DNA from: Spirochaetia bacterium
GTDB lineage: Bacteria; Spirochaetota; Spirochaetia; Sphaerochaetales; Sphaerochaetaceae
DNA: 64,000 nucleotides
Direction: 5' to 3'
Assembly: GCA_900769955.1 (NCBI GenBank)
Contig: CAAGIP010000211.1
Coordinates: forward strand, 1-64,000
A program made the translations under genes and the position numbers. Shown in pieces: positions 36,001 through 45,842 of the stretch. How positions within the stretch are numbered: the first letter of the stretch is position 1; each line of letters opens with the position of its first letter. The notes below the pieces were generated by a model. That model was not told where the DNA came from and searched no databases. It was given only the letters and a program-made list of their open reading frames with translations.

Positions 36001-36055
36001 TAAGAAAACTTCCGGCTCATGGCAGTCAGCCTCAAGTGTCTATGGCAAGAAATAA
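32993..36055 (+). CDS. lptD: LptD/OstA-like outer-membrane assembly protein
   Basis: 1020 residues with signal peptide [20 protein letters not shown]. Residues ~80-210 form an OstA/LptA-type beta-jellyroll (ISADSVTLLANSCVMLDGGV). The junction FLSIGRVPLLYMPFFFYPGSR and the following GFSSSRGLFAS are typical of LptD, then a long Ser/Thr-rich beta-barrel. LptD inserts lipopolysaccharide in the outer leaflet; whether this organism makes LPS is not shown here. The TTG start follows GAGGAGG at ideal distance and overlaps the end of uvrA by 17 bases. Confidence 0.85.
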   Translation: MVLKGKRHFLIYLILLLTTSLMAASPKAGYISGAGHDELLSMASLRGIATDGLDDDAVRSLLMTYEGINEEEADTEEAEEQGEGYSMKIISADSVTLLANSCVMLDGGVSVSFALSDGKSEKILSSDYMLVNPDVGMVSAYGNVKYEDKEKDSGLGSISADVVTYVYSGGDLIVSGGTTYTERTNNEKTKITFNTSASLLNYRALDGGIFFTDGSINTGKQSLSSIKADEIAILDGGDMFLSGAFLSIGRVPLLYMPFFFYPGSRLSLNPAFGFSSSRGLFASATIELFGTYPGFKSNEDESSFASLLKTADKGDLVSNGLYYDTEEGEKSGISKWASSSGSYMTLLLDAYSEAGLHAGLDTLIKAGKFKYSTVSGIALAPASAATYDRSFRYYSINELSLNLSSLSLKAAFPLYSDPKAYSDNSGRLTSYSIDSFFGSEQKFPSGTSSVSDYEATLEASASLPSSWKTKIISEARISTLRARAKYTYSSTEKKYVMSDIILPKLTASVSGTIFSLSGSYDESEGEEKKAPAFSDYFILTDPLLFPMYETKTSKSNTAQKCDVSLKYTLSEELSDSYDWSEKDKKTVNEVFSNKLTGKLTFTASATGLFTLTQAFTPDWSYTYKEKSSEEKKNSFYARSDTTVKLPFLGLTYNFNTYLYRLDKTVTSSASKEEEVLYSFDKDNVRSHSLSLSKSFETVAGTFSPSLKYTLPPLTRALNAGLSWKGGELTASMNWEFMEKEGQFRSGKIKFSSGYLGKYFTSSLSMDYDSTEYDPSDFLKPLALTSSLSVRSGDKKYSLTEYIKYDYESGGKYNNVNALTTTLVTPYIGAVYNATVLEGKFRSDYAEVTTDISTGKRYAWKNRIVTDFYLKTKFHYAFENIYGTSLSVKLGVSFKIQEFLALNLELVTNNNSFYRCYEDDRLSFNLLWQDLMNSFDFFGNGRYNTGFTMDSVSAELVHYMSDWDFYCKYSASIVSSSQGYEWVPTVSFYLKWKTIPDLKVDENYKKTSGSWQSASSVYGKK

Positions 36056-36987
36056 TGCATAACATATACTTTGATGACAGTTCGGTGATGAGCGCCGTTT
36101 TAGGGATAAATGACAGGAACATACCGTACCTCGAGCTCCTGCTCGGGACGGAAATACTGGTAAGGGGAAACTGTCTTTCCTGTGAAGGGTCGGAAGTTTT
36201 CCCCTCCCTGATTGCCAGACTCAAGGAGCTGGCTTCAGACAGGAAGGGAGAACTCAGTGAAAGTGAGATCTTCATGGAGTACCAGCTGCTCAATGGAGAT
36301 GTCGTCGCATCTGATGTGTTCCGCCCCAGGGATACCGTAATAGCGGTGAACGGAAAGACCGTTTTTCCGAAAAGTGCCAGACAGGCTGAGTTCATCAGGA
36401 GTCTTTACGACAATCAGATAAACTTTGCGGTGGGTCCTGCCGGAACGGGAAAGACCTTCCTTGCGATTGCATATGCACTGATGCTCCTGCTCTCGGGAAA
36501 GAAGCAGAAACTCGTGCTTACAAGACCCGTAGTGGAGGCAGGGGAGTCGCTGGGCTTCCTTCCCGGGGATCTTTCGCAGAAGCTCAATCCATATCTGAAA
36601 CCGCTTTATGACGCGATGGAGTTCATTCTTACTCCGGCACAGATAAAGAAGCTCGAGGAAAACGGCTCGATTGAGATAAGTCCCCTGGCATATATGAGAG
36701 GCAGAAGCATCAACAGGGCTGTCATTATTCTCGATGAGGCTCAGAATACGACAAAAAACCAGATGAAGATGTTTCTTACGAGACTTGGAGAAAACAGTGA
36801 GGCAATCATCACGGGAGATGTAACACAGATCGATCTTCCGAAGAAGAGTGAGAGCGGACTAGTGCATGCACTTGAAATACTTCACGACATAGAGGGACTT
36901 AAGGTAACTTCATTTTCCAGATCCGATATTGTCAGGAGCAGAATTGTTAAGGCGATAATTTCCTGCTATGATGAAAGCACCAGGTGA
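36055..36987 (+). CDS. PhoH-family ATPase (YbeZ-like)
   Basis: 310 residues. The ATPase core has VGPAGTGKTFLAIAYAL, TRPVVEAGESLGFLPGDL and VIILDEAQNTTKNQMKMFLTRLG. PhoH/YbeZ partners with the endoribonuclease YbeY, which lies two genes downstream, in rRNA processing and ribosome quality control. The ATG overlaps the lptD stop (TAATG); an upstream in-frame start would lie inside lptD and give an atypical N-terminus. Confidence 0.93.
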   Translation: MHNIYFDDSSVMSAVLGINDRNIPYLELLLGTEILVRGNCLSCEGSEVFPSLIARLKELASDRKGELSESEIFMEYQLLNGDVVASDVFRPRDTVIAVNGKTVFPKSARQAEFIRSLYDNQINFAVGPAGTGKTFLAIAYALMLLLSGKKQKLVLTRPVVEAGESLGFLPGDLSQKLNPYLKPLYDAMEFILTPAQIKKLEENGSIEISPLAYMRGRSINRAVIILDEAQNTTKNQMKMFLTRLGENSEAIITGDVTQIDLPKKSESGLVHALEILHDIEGLKVTSFSRSDIVRSRIVKAIISCYDESTR

Positions 36988-36993
36988 TCAGTG

Positions 36994-39189
36994 ATGGAAA
37001 GGTACAACAGGGATAAGTTTGAGAAGATTGCTCCGAAGACAAGGACCATAATGTGTCTTCTGCTGCTTGCCGTCATTTTCAGCGGGATAATGCTTCCATA
37101 TCTTGTGAGGGTTGAATCACTCAACAGGATAGTCCTCCAGAAGGATTACGTTGCGGGTGAGCTTTCCGATGAGGATGTATATGCGCCGTTCAGTCTCACC
37201 TTCGTCGATGAATATGCAACAGAGCAGGCGAAGGAAAAGGCCAGAAGGGACGTGCTTCCGATTTTCACATATTCACTCTCCCGGACTTACCGTGTTAAGG
37301 CTTCCTGCAGTGAACTCATTTCCGCCCTGAAAAACGGCAGCACCTCGACATATGATTTTCTTCTCAAACGTGACGTGACCGACTTCACGCTCTATACCCT
37401 TTATAACAGTCTTACTGAAAAGGAAAAAAATCAGGCGCTTATACTTCTCAATGACTGTGTCGACTACCTCATCGGAATAGGGGTTTACAAATCTTCCGAT
37501 ATTCTTGAGATAAGCAGTCAGGGATATACCCGTGCAACGTGCCAGCTCCCCGGCAGGATCGATTACAGCGTGTCTTCCCGTGAGCTTCCCGTTGCATCGC
37601 TTTTAAGGGAAGATTCACTCTATGAAAGCTTCCTCGTCTGGCTTGACAGCTACTCGCTGGATTTCTCATCTGCAATGCTGCAGTTCATCTACATGGCAGT
37701 AAATACCGTCATGGAAAGCAACATGAGCTACGATGTCGTTGAGACTGAACGCATGAGGGATATAGCGGCCGATGATGTTGAAACCATTACCCACAGGATC
37801 GAGGAAGGGGAAATCATCATCAGCAAGGACACGATCGTGACGGAGCAGGCGCTGAGGACGATCGACAGGATCAACTCCTCCAACGGCGGATTTGACTTCA
37901 TCAACATGTTCGGTCAGTTGGTTTTCTTTGCCGTAATAACGATTGCCGCTGTCTACTACTTCTACTCATCGATAAGCAGGCCGTACAGGGTAGTGCAGTA
38001 CTGCTTTTTATTCCTCATCGGAATCCTTATTACCATAGCATCTACGTATTTCGTGTACAGATATGTCGATACTCCGTTTCTCGCACAGGCAACTCCGTTC
38101 CTGCTCGTTCCGCTTCTTCTCACGCACATCACGAACAAAAAAAGATATGGATTCACTGCCGGAATACTCTTCATAAGTTACCTTTCATTCCTGCCTGACA
38201 GCTCGATCGTGAAGTTCTTCTACATGGTATTCGTGCTTGAGATATCACTTCTCTTCGTAAGATTCGGAGTAACGAGACTCGATCTCATCTATCAGGCATT
38301 CTATAGTGCGATAGCGGCTATGTTCGTCACGGTCATCTTCCACTTCCTATCAAATGCATCCTACGTATATCTGCTTACGGAAATGCTCACTATAGTTCTC
38401 AATGTCTTTGCCTCATACATGATTCTTTCAGTGGTGCTGCCGCTGCTTGAGCACTTCATGAACATCCCGACCGTATTCCGCCTCCATGAGCTCTGTCTTG
38501 CCGACACACCTGTCCTTCAGAGACTGAGAAGTCAGGCAGTCGGTACGTTCAACCACGTCAACAACGTGTCGGACATGGCATACCATGCTGCAAAGGAAAT
38601 CGGAGTAAACAGTGAGCTGGCAAGGGTGGGTGCCCTCTATCATGACATCGGTAAGGCCGATCACCCGGAGTACTTCATAGAAAACCAGACTGATAAGAAC
38701 GTTCATGATGAAATGAAGGTCACACTTTCCGCGGCAGTCATCAAATCCCATGTCAAATCAGGAGTGGAAAAGGCCAAGGAAATGGGTCTTCCCCAGGAAG
38801 TCATCGACATAATTGACCAGCACCACGGAAATGACGTCATCTCCTACTTCTACAATGAAGCCAGGAAGGAAGCTGAAAATGCCACAGTCCCATACACGGT
38901 CAATGAAGAGGACTTCAGGTACAACTCCGATATTCCCCAGACACCGGAAGCCGCGATAGTCATGCTCGCCGACTGTTTCGAAGCAGCATCGAGAACTATC
39001 AAGAAGCCAACGACCCAGCGATATGAAAAGCTCATAAGCTCGATCATCTCCGGAAAGATGTCAAACGGTCAGCTCAACGATTCCAAGCTGACCCTTACCG
39101 ATCTTGAGAAGATCAAGCAGGTATTCGTGCACGACGCATTCGGCCGTGACCACCAGAGAATCGAATACAATAATAAGGAAGATAAGTGA
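36994..39189 (+). CDS. 7TM-HD cyclic-di-AMP phosphodiesterase-like protein (PgpH)
   Basis: 731 residues: one N-terminal membrane helix, an extracytoplasmic domain (~45-300), seven membrane helices (~305-480), then an HD domain with VGTFNHVNNVSDMAYHAA and GALYHDIGKADHPEYF. This is the PgpH/YqfF architecture, whose members hydrolyse c-di-AMP to pApA. The phoH-pgpH-ybeY order is conserved in many bacteria. AGGTG precedes the ATG; a GTG three bases earlier is an alternative. Confidence 0.92.
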   Translation: MERYNRDKFEKIAPKTRTIMCLLLLAVIFSGIMLPYLVRVESLNRIVLQKDYVAGELSDEDVYAPFSLTFVDEYATEQAKEKARRDVLPIFTYSLSRTYRVKASCSELISALKNGSTSTYDFLLKRDVTDFTLYTLYNSLTEKEKNQALILLNDCVDYLIGIGVYKSSDILEISSQGYTRATCQLPGRIDYSVSSRELPVASLLREDSLYESFLVWLDSYSLDFSSAMLQFIYMAVNTVMESNMSYDVVETERMRDIAADDVETITHRIEEGEIIISKDTIVTEQALRTIDRINSSNGGFDFINMFGQLVFFAVITIAAVYYFYSSISRPYRVVQYCFLFLIGILITIASTYFVYRYVDTPFLAQATPFLLVPLLLTHITNKKRYGFTAGILFISYLSFLPDSSIVKFFYMVFVLEISLLFVRFGVTRLDLIYQAFYSAIAAMFVTVIFHFLSNASYVYLLTEMLTIVLNVFASYMILSVVLPLLEHFMNIPTVFRLHELCLADTPVLQRLRSQAVGTFNHVNNVSDMAYHAAKEIGVNSELARVGALYHDIGKADHPEYFIENQTDKNVHDEMKVTLSAAVIKSHVKSGVEKAKEMGLPQEVIDIIDQHHGNDVISYFYNEARKEAENATVPYTVNEEDFRYNSDIPQTPEAAIVMLADCFEAASRTIKKPTTQRYEKLISSIISGKMSNGQLNDSKLTLTDLEKIKQVFVHDAFGRDHQRIEYNNKEDK

Positions 39190-39635
39190 TGTTCGAACTC
39201 ATTTATGATGATGATTCATTCAGGACCGATGCCCCTGAGGCAGAGGTTTCGGATATTCTTGAATATACTGAAGAAAAACTTCAGATGAACGGCAGTTTTT
39301 CCCTTTCCTTCGTGAACAGCGAAACGATTAAAAACCTCAACAGGGATTACAGGGATAAGGATGAAGTTACCGATATCCTTACCTTCGCTCAGGATGACGG
39401 AGAGGATTTTCCCTGTTTTGCCGATGAAAAGGAATATGGGGACGTGTTCATAAACCTGGACAGGATGAAGGAAAATGCAGCTGAATTCGGCTCTTCGGAA
39501 AGGGAAGAGCTGTTCAGACTGTGCATCCATGGACTCATGCATCTGACAGGTCATGACCATGAGACTAATGATTTTGACAAAGAGGAAATGCTCATTGAGC
39601 AGGAAAAGCTTCTCAGGGAGTATTTATCCAAGTAA
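39189..39635 (+). CDS. ybeY: Endoribonuclease/rRNA maturation factor
   Basis: 148 residues. The zinc motif HGLMHLTGHDHE is the H3XH5XH signature of YbeY, and NRDYRDKDEVTDILTFAQ is the second family motif. It acts in 16S rRNA 3'-end maturation together with the PhoH-type ATPase. The ATG overlaps the upstream stop (GTGATG). The operon ends here, with no clear terminator before the gap promoter. Confidence 0.96.
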   Translation: MFELIYDDDSFRTDAPEAEVSDILEYTEEKLQMNGSFSLSFVNSETIKNLNRDYRDKDEVTDILTFAQDDGEDFPCFADEKEYGDVFINLDRMKENAAEFGSSEREELFRLCIHGLMHLTGHDHETNDFDKEEMLIEQEKLLREYLSK

Positions 39636-39661
39636 ATAAAAGATTATAATCAGGTAAAACA

Positions 39662-39690
39662 TTGACGTAGTTATTTAGAATCGGTATATT
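39662..39690 (+). promoter_or_regulatory. Strong sigma70-type promoter of gap
   Basis: TTGACG (39662-39667), exactly 17 bases, and TATATT (39685-39690). The leader is about 35 bases and contains AAGGAG before the ATG at 39733. It is among the best promoters in the window, fitting high glycolytic expression. Confidence 0.85.
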
Positions 39691-39702
39691 ATTATCGATT
39701 GA

Positions 39703-40740
<1,038 letters not shown>

Positions 40741-40777
40741 TCGATAATACTCCGGCTTATAGGCCGAGCATGATCAA

Positions 40778-40803
40778 GGCCTGCGTATGCAGGCCATTTT
40801 ATT
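40778..40803 (+). terminator. Hairpin between gap and pgk
   Basis: GGCCTGC and GCAGGCC form a 7-bp stem with GTAT loop followed by ATTTTATTT. Since pgk has no obvious promoter of its own, it probably works as a partial terminator that keeps gap mRNA in excess, or as a 3'-end stabiliser. Confidence 0.65.
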
Positions 40804-40820
40804 TAAAAAGGAATTAAAAA

Positions 40821-41999
40821 ATGGTTCTTAACACAATCAAAGAAGCTGATCTCAAAGGCAAGAGAGTCGTAATCCGCGTTGATTTCAACGTTCCCGTAAA
40901 GGAAGGCGTTGTCAAGGATGCAACCAGAATCAAGGCTGCTCTTCCCACAATCAAATACATTCTCGATGAAGGCGCATCAGTCGTCGTGATGTCTCACTTC
41001 GGCCGCCCCAAGGGACAGAAGAATCCCGATTTCTCAATGGCTCCGATCGCAAAGGAATTCGAGAAGCTCCTCGGCAGACCCGTCAAGCTTGCTTCCGATG
41101 TCATCGGACCTGAAGTTGAGGCTGAAGTAAAGGCTCTCCAGCCCGGTGAAGTCCTTCTTCTTGAGAACGTCAGATTCTATAAGGAAGAAGAAGCCAACGA
41201 TGAAGCATATGCAAAAGCTCTTGCTTCCTACGGTGACATCTACTGCAACGATGCATTCGGTACAGCTCACAGGGCTCATGCATCAACAGAAGGTGTTTCC
41301 CACTTCCTCCCTGCATATGCCGGTTTCCTCATTGAGAAGGAAGTCAAGTTCATGGCTCCTCTTCTTGAGAACCCCGAGAAGCCCTTCGTCGCGGTCATCG
41401 GCGGATCCAAGGTTTCTTCAAAGATCACTGTTCTTGAGTCTCTCGTAAAGACATGTGACACCATCGTCATCGGCGGCGGCATGGCTTACACATTCCTCAG
41501 CGTACTTGGAAAGAAGATCGGTAAGTCACTCTTCGAGCCCGACTATGTCGATACGGCAAAGGCATTCCTTGCAAAGGCAGCAGAGAAGGGTGTCAAGGTC
41601 ATCCTTCCCGTTGACCATGTCTGTGCAGCTGAATTCAGCGAGAACGCAGCTCCCGTGGCAGTTGACGATGTCAACATTCCCGATGATCTCATGGGTATGG
41701 ATATCGGTCCCAAGACTGTTGCTCTCATCGTTGAGGAGATTAAGAAGGCTAAGAGCGTCGTATGGAACGGACCCATGGGTGTATTCGAGTTCGAGGCATT
41801 CAGCAAGGGTACAGGTGAAGTCGCAAAGGCTCTCGCAGCAAGCGATGCCACAAGCGTCGTAGGCGGCGGTGATTCAGTTGCAGCAATCAACAAGTTCGGT
41901 CTTGCAGATAAGATCTCTCATGTATCAACAGGCGGCGGTGCATCCCTCGAGTTCCTCGAAGGCAAGACACTTCCCGGCATCAAGGCACTGGAGAAATAA
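40821..41999 (+). CDS. pgk: Phosphoglycerate kinase
   Basis: 392 residues, monomeric glycolytic kinase making ATP from 1,3-bisphosphoglycerate. Signatures: [56 protein letters not shown] and the C-terminal [20 protein letters not shown] precedes the ATG. It leads into tpiA with one intervening base. Confidence 0.98.
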   Translation: MVLNTIKEADLKGKRVVIRVDFNVPVKEGVVKDATRIKAALPTIKYILDEGASVVVMSHFGRPKGQKNPDFSMAPIAKEFEKLLGRPVKLASDVIGPEVEAEVKALQPGEVLLLENVRFYKEEEANDEAYAKALASYGDIYCNDAFGTAHRAHASTEGVSHFLPAYAGFLIEKEVKFMAPLLENPEKPFVAVIGGSKVSSKITVLESLVKTCDTIVIGGGMAYTFLSVLGKKIGKSLFEPDYVDTAKAFLAKAAEKGVKVILPVDHVCAAEFSENAAPVAVDDVNIPDDLMGMDIGPKTVALIVEEIKKAKSVVWNGPMGVFEFEAFSKGTGEVAKALAASDATSVVGGGDSVAAINKFGLADKISHVSTGGGASLEFLEGKTLPGIKALEK

Positions 42000-42000
42000 G

Positions 42001-42759
42001 ATGAGAAGACCTTATATCGCAGGTAACTGGAAAATGAACATGACTCCCTCTGCAGGTGCTGCTTTCGCAGCATCTCTCAGGGCTGCCGCAGAAGAGGCAG
42101 GTGCAGATGTAAAGATGATGGTTGCACCCCCATTCGTAACCATCCCCGCAGTTGCAGAAGTTCTTAAGGGAAGCAATATCATCGTTGCAGCTCAGAACAT
42201 GGCTGACCACACATCAGGCGCCTACACCGGCGAGGTTGCTCCCGCAATGCTCAAGGATCTTGGAGTCAACACCGTAATCCTCGGACACAGCGAGAGAAGA
42301 AGCTACTATGGTGAAACAGATGCATACATCAACGGCAAGGTCCGCCTTGCAATCGCTGAAGGCATGGATGTCGTTCTCTGCGTAGGTGAGACACTCGCTG
42401 AAAGGGAAGGCGGCAAGCTTGAGGAAGTTCTTTCCACACAGCTCTCAGGCGGCCTTAAGGACGTCACTGCCGAAGAGATGAGCCATATCACAGTGGCATA
42501 CGAGCCTGTCTGGGCAATCGGTACCGGAAAGACCGCAACACCAGAGGATGCTGATGCAGCACATGCCTTCATCAGGGATTTTGTTGGAAAAATGTATGAC
42601 TCTGCTATTGCAGAAAATCTGATTATACAGTATGGTGGTTCTGTTAATGCTTCAAATGTTAAGGCATTAATGGCTAAGGAAAACATCGACGGTGCACTGG
42701 TCGGCGGCGCATCACTCTCCGTTGAAAAGTTCCTTCCGATCATCACATTCAATAAGTAA
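42001..42759 (+). CDS. tpiA: Triosephosphate isomerase
   Basis: 252 residues. Catalytic residues lie in GNWKMN (Lys), ILGHSERR (His) and AYEPVWAIGTGKTATPEDA (Glu and loop 6); IQYGGSVNASN and GALVGGASL bind phosphate. The ATG follows GGAGAAATAAG and immediately follows the pgk stop. A stretch of about 110 bases (42578-42690) uses more T-ending codons than the rest of the gene. Confidence 0.98.
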   Translation: MRRPYIAGNWKMNMTPSAGAAFAASLRAAAEEAGADVKMMVAPPFVTIPAVAEVLKGSNIIVAAQNMADHTSGAYTGEVAPAMLKDLGVNTVILGHSERRSYYGETDAYINGKVRLAIAEGMDVVLCVGETLAEREGGKLEEVLSTQLSGGLKDVTAEEMSHITVAYEPVWAIGTGKTATPEDADAAHAFIRDFVGKMYDSAIAENLIIQYGGSVNASNVKALMAKENIDGALVGGASLSVEKFLPIITFNK

Positions 42760-42776
42760 GATACTGGAGTTATAAT

Positions 42777-43094
42777 ATGGGTGTTTTCGGCATAATTTTA
42801 CTGGTGTTGTTCGTACTCGTTGCTATTGCCCTGATCTTCCTGGTTGCAATCCAGGATGAATCAAGCGGACTTTCCGGAGTGTTCGGCGGTTCTTCCGACT
42901 CAACCTTCGGCAGTGGCTCATCAAAGTTCATAAACAAGGTCACAACGATCCTTGCAGTGGCTTTCATGGTACTGGCACTCTGTGTTGCACTTGTTGCAAA
43001 GAGCGGTAAGAGCAGTGATTCAATTCTTGATGCAGCTGCTTCATCCAACAGCACCTGGTATCAGGATGCGGCTACCCAGAACAGCGCAAACTGA
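42777..43094 (+). CDS. secG: Preprotein translocase subunit SecG
   Basis: 105 residues with two membrane helices (residues ~4-25 and ~60-80) joined by a Gly/Ser-rich loop (ESSGLSGVFGGSSDSTFGSG), the SecG pattern. It assists SecYE protein export. GGAG precedes the ATG. Position after tpiA is common in bacteria. The C-terminal Ser/Asn/Ala-rich tail is longer than in E. coli. A terminator follows. Confidence 0.9.
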   Translation: MGVFGIILLVLFVLVAIALIFLVAIQDESSGLSGVFGGSSDSTFGSGSSKFINKVTTILAVAFMVLALCVALVAKSGKSSDSILDAAASSNSTWYQDAATQNSAN

Positions 43095-43115
43095 TCATGA
43101 TCTGACATGATAAAG

Positions 43116-43149
43116 CCGACCCAAGGCAAAGCTTTGTGGTCGGTTTTTT
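43116..43149 (+). terminator. Terminator of the gap-pgk-tpiA-secG operon
   Basis: CCGACC pairs with GGTCGG; an internal CAAAGCTTTG self-complementary segment extends the fold. Six T residues follow. Confidence 0.85.
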
Positions 43150-43179
43150 ACATTTCTGTTCAGATCATCATAGGAGGTA

Positions 43180-43608
43180 ATGATGCAGGCATGTATCGTA
43201 ATCGGGGGAAAGACAAGGGATGATAAGGCTCTGGATGAAGTCGCAAAGGCACTGGCAAAGGGACTTGAGAGCCAGGGACACAGTGTGGATATCATCAATA
43301 TCCATACAGACGGCGACAAAAAGCTTTCATTCTATGATTATGTCGTAGTGGGAACAACGGCACTTACATCGTTCGGGGGCACGATTCCCGAACAGGTTAC
43401 CGCGTACCTGAAAAGGGCAGGACAGGTTTCCGGAAAGAGGTGTCTTGCTTTCGTCACGAAAGCCGGTTTACGCAGCCAGAAAACATTGTTATCTTTGATG
43501 AAGGCCATGGAAGGCGAGGGTATGTACCTCAAATACTCCGAAGTCTTCAGAAAACCCGGAGAGGCTTTGGCACTCGGAAAAAGACTGAATATCGAAAGGA
43601 ATTTCTAA
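43180..43608 (+). CDS. Flavodoxin-like protein
   Basis: 142 residues. The fold is suggested by a first strand/helix ACIVIGGKTRDDKALDEVAKALAKGLESQGHSVDIIN and by YDYVVVGTTALTSFGGTIPEQV, as in flavodoxin-like domains. The classic T/SxTGxT phosphate loop is replaced (GGKTRDD), so FMN binding is uncertain. AGGAGG precedes tandem ATGs at 43180 and 43183. The stop overlaps the next gene (TAATG). Confidence 0.65.
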   Translation: MMQACIVIGGKTRDDKALDEVAKALAKGLESQGHSVDIINIHTDGDKKLSFYDYVVVGTTALTSFGGTIPEQVTAYLKRAGQVSGKRCLAFVTKAGLRSQKTLLSLMKAMEGEGMYLKYSEVFRKPGEALALGKRLNIERNF

Positions 43609-44627
43609 TGAAAAAGATCATCACAGTACTTCTCTTGATCGGAATGTCACTGTCCGTCTTAAGTGCGGCAGCGATCTCATCATCACCGGCTGCTACAGTC
43701 AATCTTATCAGAAATACACGTATAACCGTCGATCAGCTCAATGCAAAGATAGCTGAACTCGGCGCTACTCAGGATCAGGCACTTGATGTTCTCAACATCA
43801 TGATCAACGATGAAGTTTTTCTTCAGGGTGCCGAACGTGACGGCATCACAGTCAGTGATACTCAGAAAAACGCACTTTATTCCCAGATGAAGGCACAGAT
43901 CGAACAGGCCAACGGGGTTACTCTTACTCAGGCTGAATTCGATCAATTAGCAATTGAACAGTATGGTTCCGTAGAAGCATACAAGGAGTATCTTGCACAG
44001 AACTACATAGTCCAGGCATACCTGGCACAGGAGAAGGGTGAGGAACTTGGCAATAAGAACTTCAACCCGACAGACACTGAGGTCAATACCTATTACAGAA
44101 GGAACAGGACAAGTTTTACACAGGCTGAGAATGTCTACTTTGCACATGTTTACAAAGGAAAGACCGGAGACAGTGCAACTGACAGTGCAAACAGCAGACT
44201 TCTTCAGAGTGTTGCAGCTGACATAAGAAGCGGTAAGACAACATTTGAAGCAGCGGTCGCATCATATACGGATGATAAGGAAAGCATTGCAACCGGCGGT
44301 GTGATGGGATATCTCTCTAGCGACAACACTACAGTCAGAGAGGGCTGGGGTGATGACTTTGTTGACAGCGCACTTTCTCTTGATATCGGTGTTCCCACTT
44401 ATCTTGAAAGCAATACAGGCTATCACATCGTTAAGGTCATCAGCCATAATGACGCCAAGATGCTCACACTTGATGACAGAATTGATCCGACACAGAACTA
44501 CACTGTCAGGGACTACATCACTGAAGGCCTTGCCTATCAGAACTATCAGAGTGCACTTGCCCAGGCTCTCAATGATCTCATTGCAGAGCTGAGAAGTGAG
44601 GCTTCCATCAAAATTCTTTACAAGTAA
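43608..44627 (+). CDS. Exported parvulin-type peptidyl-prolyl isomerase (SurA/PrsA-like)
   Basis: 339 residues with signal peptide KKIITVLLLIGMSLSVLSAAA. A SurA-N-like helical region (INDEVFLQGAERDGITVSD, TQAEFDQLAIEQYGSVEAYK) precedes a parvulin domain at ~165-285 with GKTTFEAAVASYTDDKESIATGGVMGYL and ESNTGYHIVKV. It probably assists folding of outer-membrane or secreted proteins in the periplasm. GAAAGGA precedes the ATG, which overlaps the previous stop. Confidence 0.88.
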   Translation: MKKIITVLLLIGMSLSVLSAAAISSSPAATVNLIRNTRITVDQLNAKIAELGATQDQALDVLNIMINDEVFLQGAERDGITVSDTQKNALYSQMKAQIEQANGVTLTQAEFDQLAIEQYGSVEAYKEYLAQNYIVQAYLAQEKGEELGNKNFNPTDTEVNTYYRRNRTSFTQAENVYFAHVYKGKTGDSATDSANSRLLQSVAADIRSGKTTFEAAVASYTDDKESIATGGVMGYLSSDNTTVREGWGDDFVDSALSLDIGVPTYLESNTGYHIVKVISHNDAKMLTLDDRIDPTQNYTVRDYITEGLAYQNYQSALAQALNDLIAELRSEASIKILYK

Positions 44628-44630
44628 TTT

Positions 44631-45077
44631 ATGAGCAGGGAAAATAAATTCGAAGACAGACATGAGGCACGTGAGCTTGCAGTTGAGACACTCTATGCCC
44701 TTGATTTCAATGATGAGCTTTATTCTTCGGCTGATCTGACTCTCCTCCCCGGTAAAAGCGAGGAGGAGATGAAGGCTATCAGTGAGGATGTGCTCTTCTA
44801 TTCAAGATATCTTATTTCAGGTGTGCTTTCGCACCGCGATGAGATTGACACCATAATCAGCAAATACTCGATTAACAGGCCTCTTGATAAGATCAATTTT
44901 GTTGACAGGAACATTCTGAGAATCGCGGTATTCTCAATGCTATATGAAAAGGATCTCCATCCTTCAATTGTCATCAACGAGGCTGTGAACCTTTCACAGG
45001 AAATGAGTACTGACGTTACTTACAAATTCATTAACGGAATGCTCGACAATATCAGCAAGAAGGAGATCTCAAGATGA
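44631..45077 (+). CDS. nusB: Transcription antitermination factor NusB
   Basis: 148 residues, all helical. RHEARELAVETLYALDF at the N-terminus and FVDRNILRIAVFSMLYEKDLHPSIVINEAVNLSQEMSTD in the second half (part shown) are the NusB patterns. It works with NusE/S10 in rRNA antitermination. No clear Shine-Dalgarno; three bases after the upstream stop, so reinitiation is likely. The stop overlaps map by four bases. Confidence 0.92.
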   Translation: MSRENKFEDRHEARELAVETLYALDFNDELYSSADLTLLPGKSEEEMKAISEDVLFYSRYLISGVLSHRDEIDTIISKYSINRPLDKINFVDRNILRIAVFSMLYEKDLHPSIVINEAVNLSQEMSTDVTYKFINGMLDNISKKEISR

Positions 45078-45832
45078 TCCAGCTCAAAAGGGATTATCAG
45101 ATTGATGGAATCAGAAAGAGCTGCAAACTTCTTGCGGAGTGTCTTCTCCGCCTTGACGAGATCATAGCTCCCGGTATTTCAACTTACGATATTGACAGAT
45201 TCTGTTATGACTTCATTAAGCAGCACCATGCCATTCCTTCATGCCTTGGATATGAAGGTTATCCGGCATCTGCATGTGTTTCTCCCAATGAAGTCGTTAT
45301 CCACGGAATCCCTTCAAAAAAGAAGATCCTTCATGAAGGTGATATCGTATCTGTTGATTTATGCATCACGCTTGACGGTTATGTCAGCGATTCAACAAGG
45401 ACATATGAAGTGGGTAAGGTATCTGAGGAAAAGCATAAGCTCAATACTGTAACCCGTGAGTCTCTTGATGCCGGTATAGCCGCCGCCTCAAAAAAGGGTG
45501 CAAGAATACTTGATGTGGGAGCTGCTGTATTTAAGAAAGCATTTTCAGAAAACGGCTACGGGGTTGTCAGGGACTTCACCGGTCATGGTGTAGGCTTTGA
45601 CCTCCATGAAGAACCTGAGGTCCCCAACTTTGTTGACAGGGCAATGCCCAATCCCAGGATCAAGCCGGGACTGGTATTTGCAATCGAACCCATGATCAAC
45701 ATGGGTTCCTGGCAGGTTGATATTCTGAAGGATGGCTGGACAGTCGTCACCCGCGACGGTAAGCCTGCATGTCACTGGGAACACACTGTGGCAATGACTG
45801 AAAACGGACTTGAAGTACTGACCGTACTCTGA
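45074..45832 (+). CDS. map: Methionine aminopeptidase, type I
   Basis: 252 residues. Removes N-terminal Met. Substrate His in VIHGIPSKK; metal ligands in SVDLCITLDGYVSDST (Asp pair), DFTGHGVGFDLHEEP (His) and FAIEPM / WEHTVAMTE (Glu). No N-terminal zinc-finger extension. Translationally coupled to nusB. Confidence 0.96.
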   Translation: MIQLKRDYQIDGIRKSCKLLAECLLRLDEIIAPGISTYDIDRFCYDFIKQHHAIPSCLGYEGYPASACVSPNEVVIHGIPSKKKILHEGDIVSVDLCITLDGYVSDSTRTYEVGKVSEEKHKLNTVTRESLDAGIAAASKKGARILDVGAAVFKKAFSENGYGVVRDFTGHGVGFDLHEEPEVPNFVDRAMPNPRIKPGLVFAIEPMINMGSWQVDILKDGWTVVTRDGKPACHWEHTVAMTENGLEVLTVL

Positions 45833-45842
45833 GGAGGAATAT

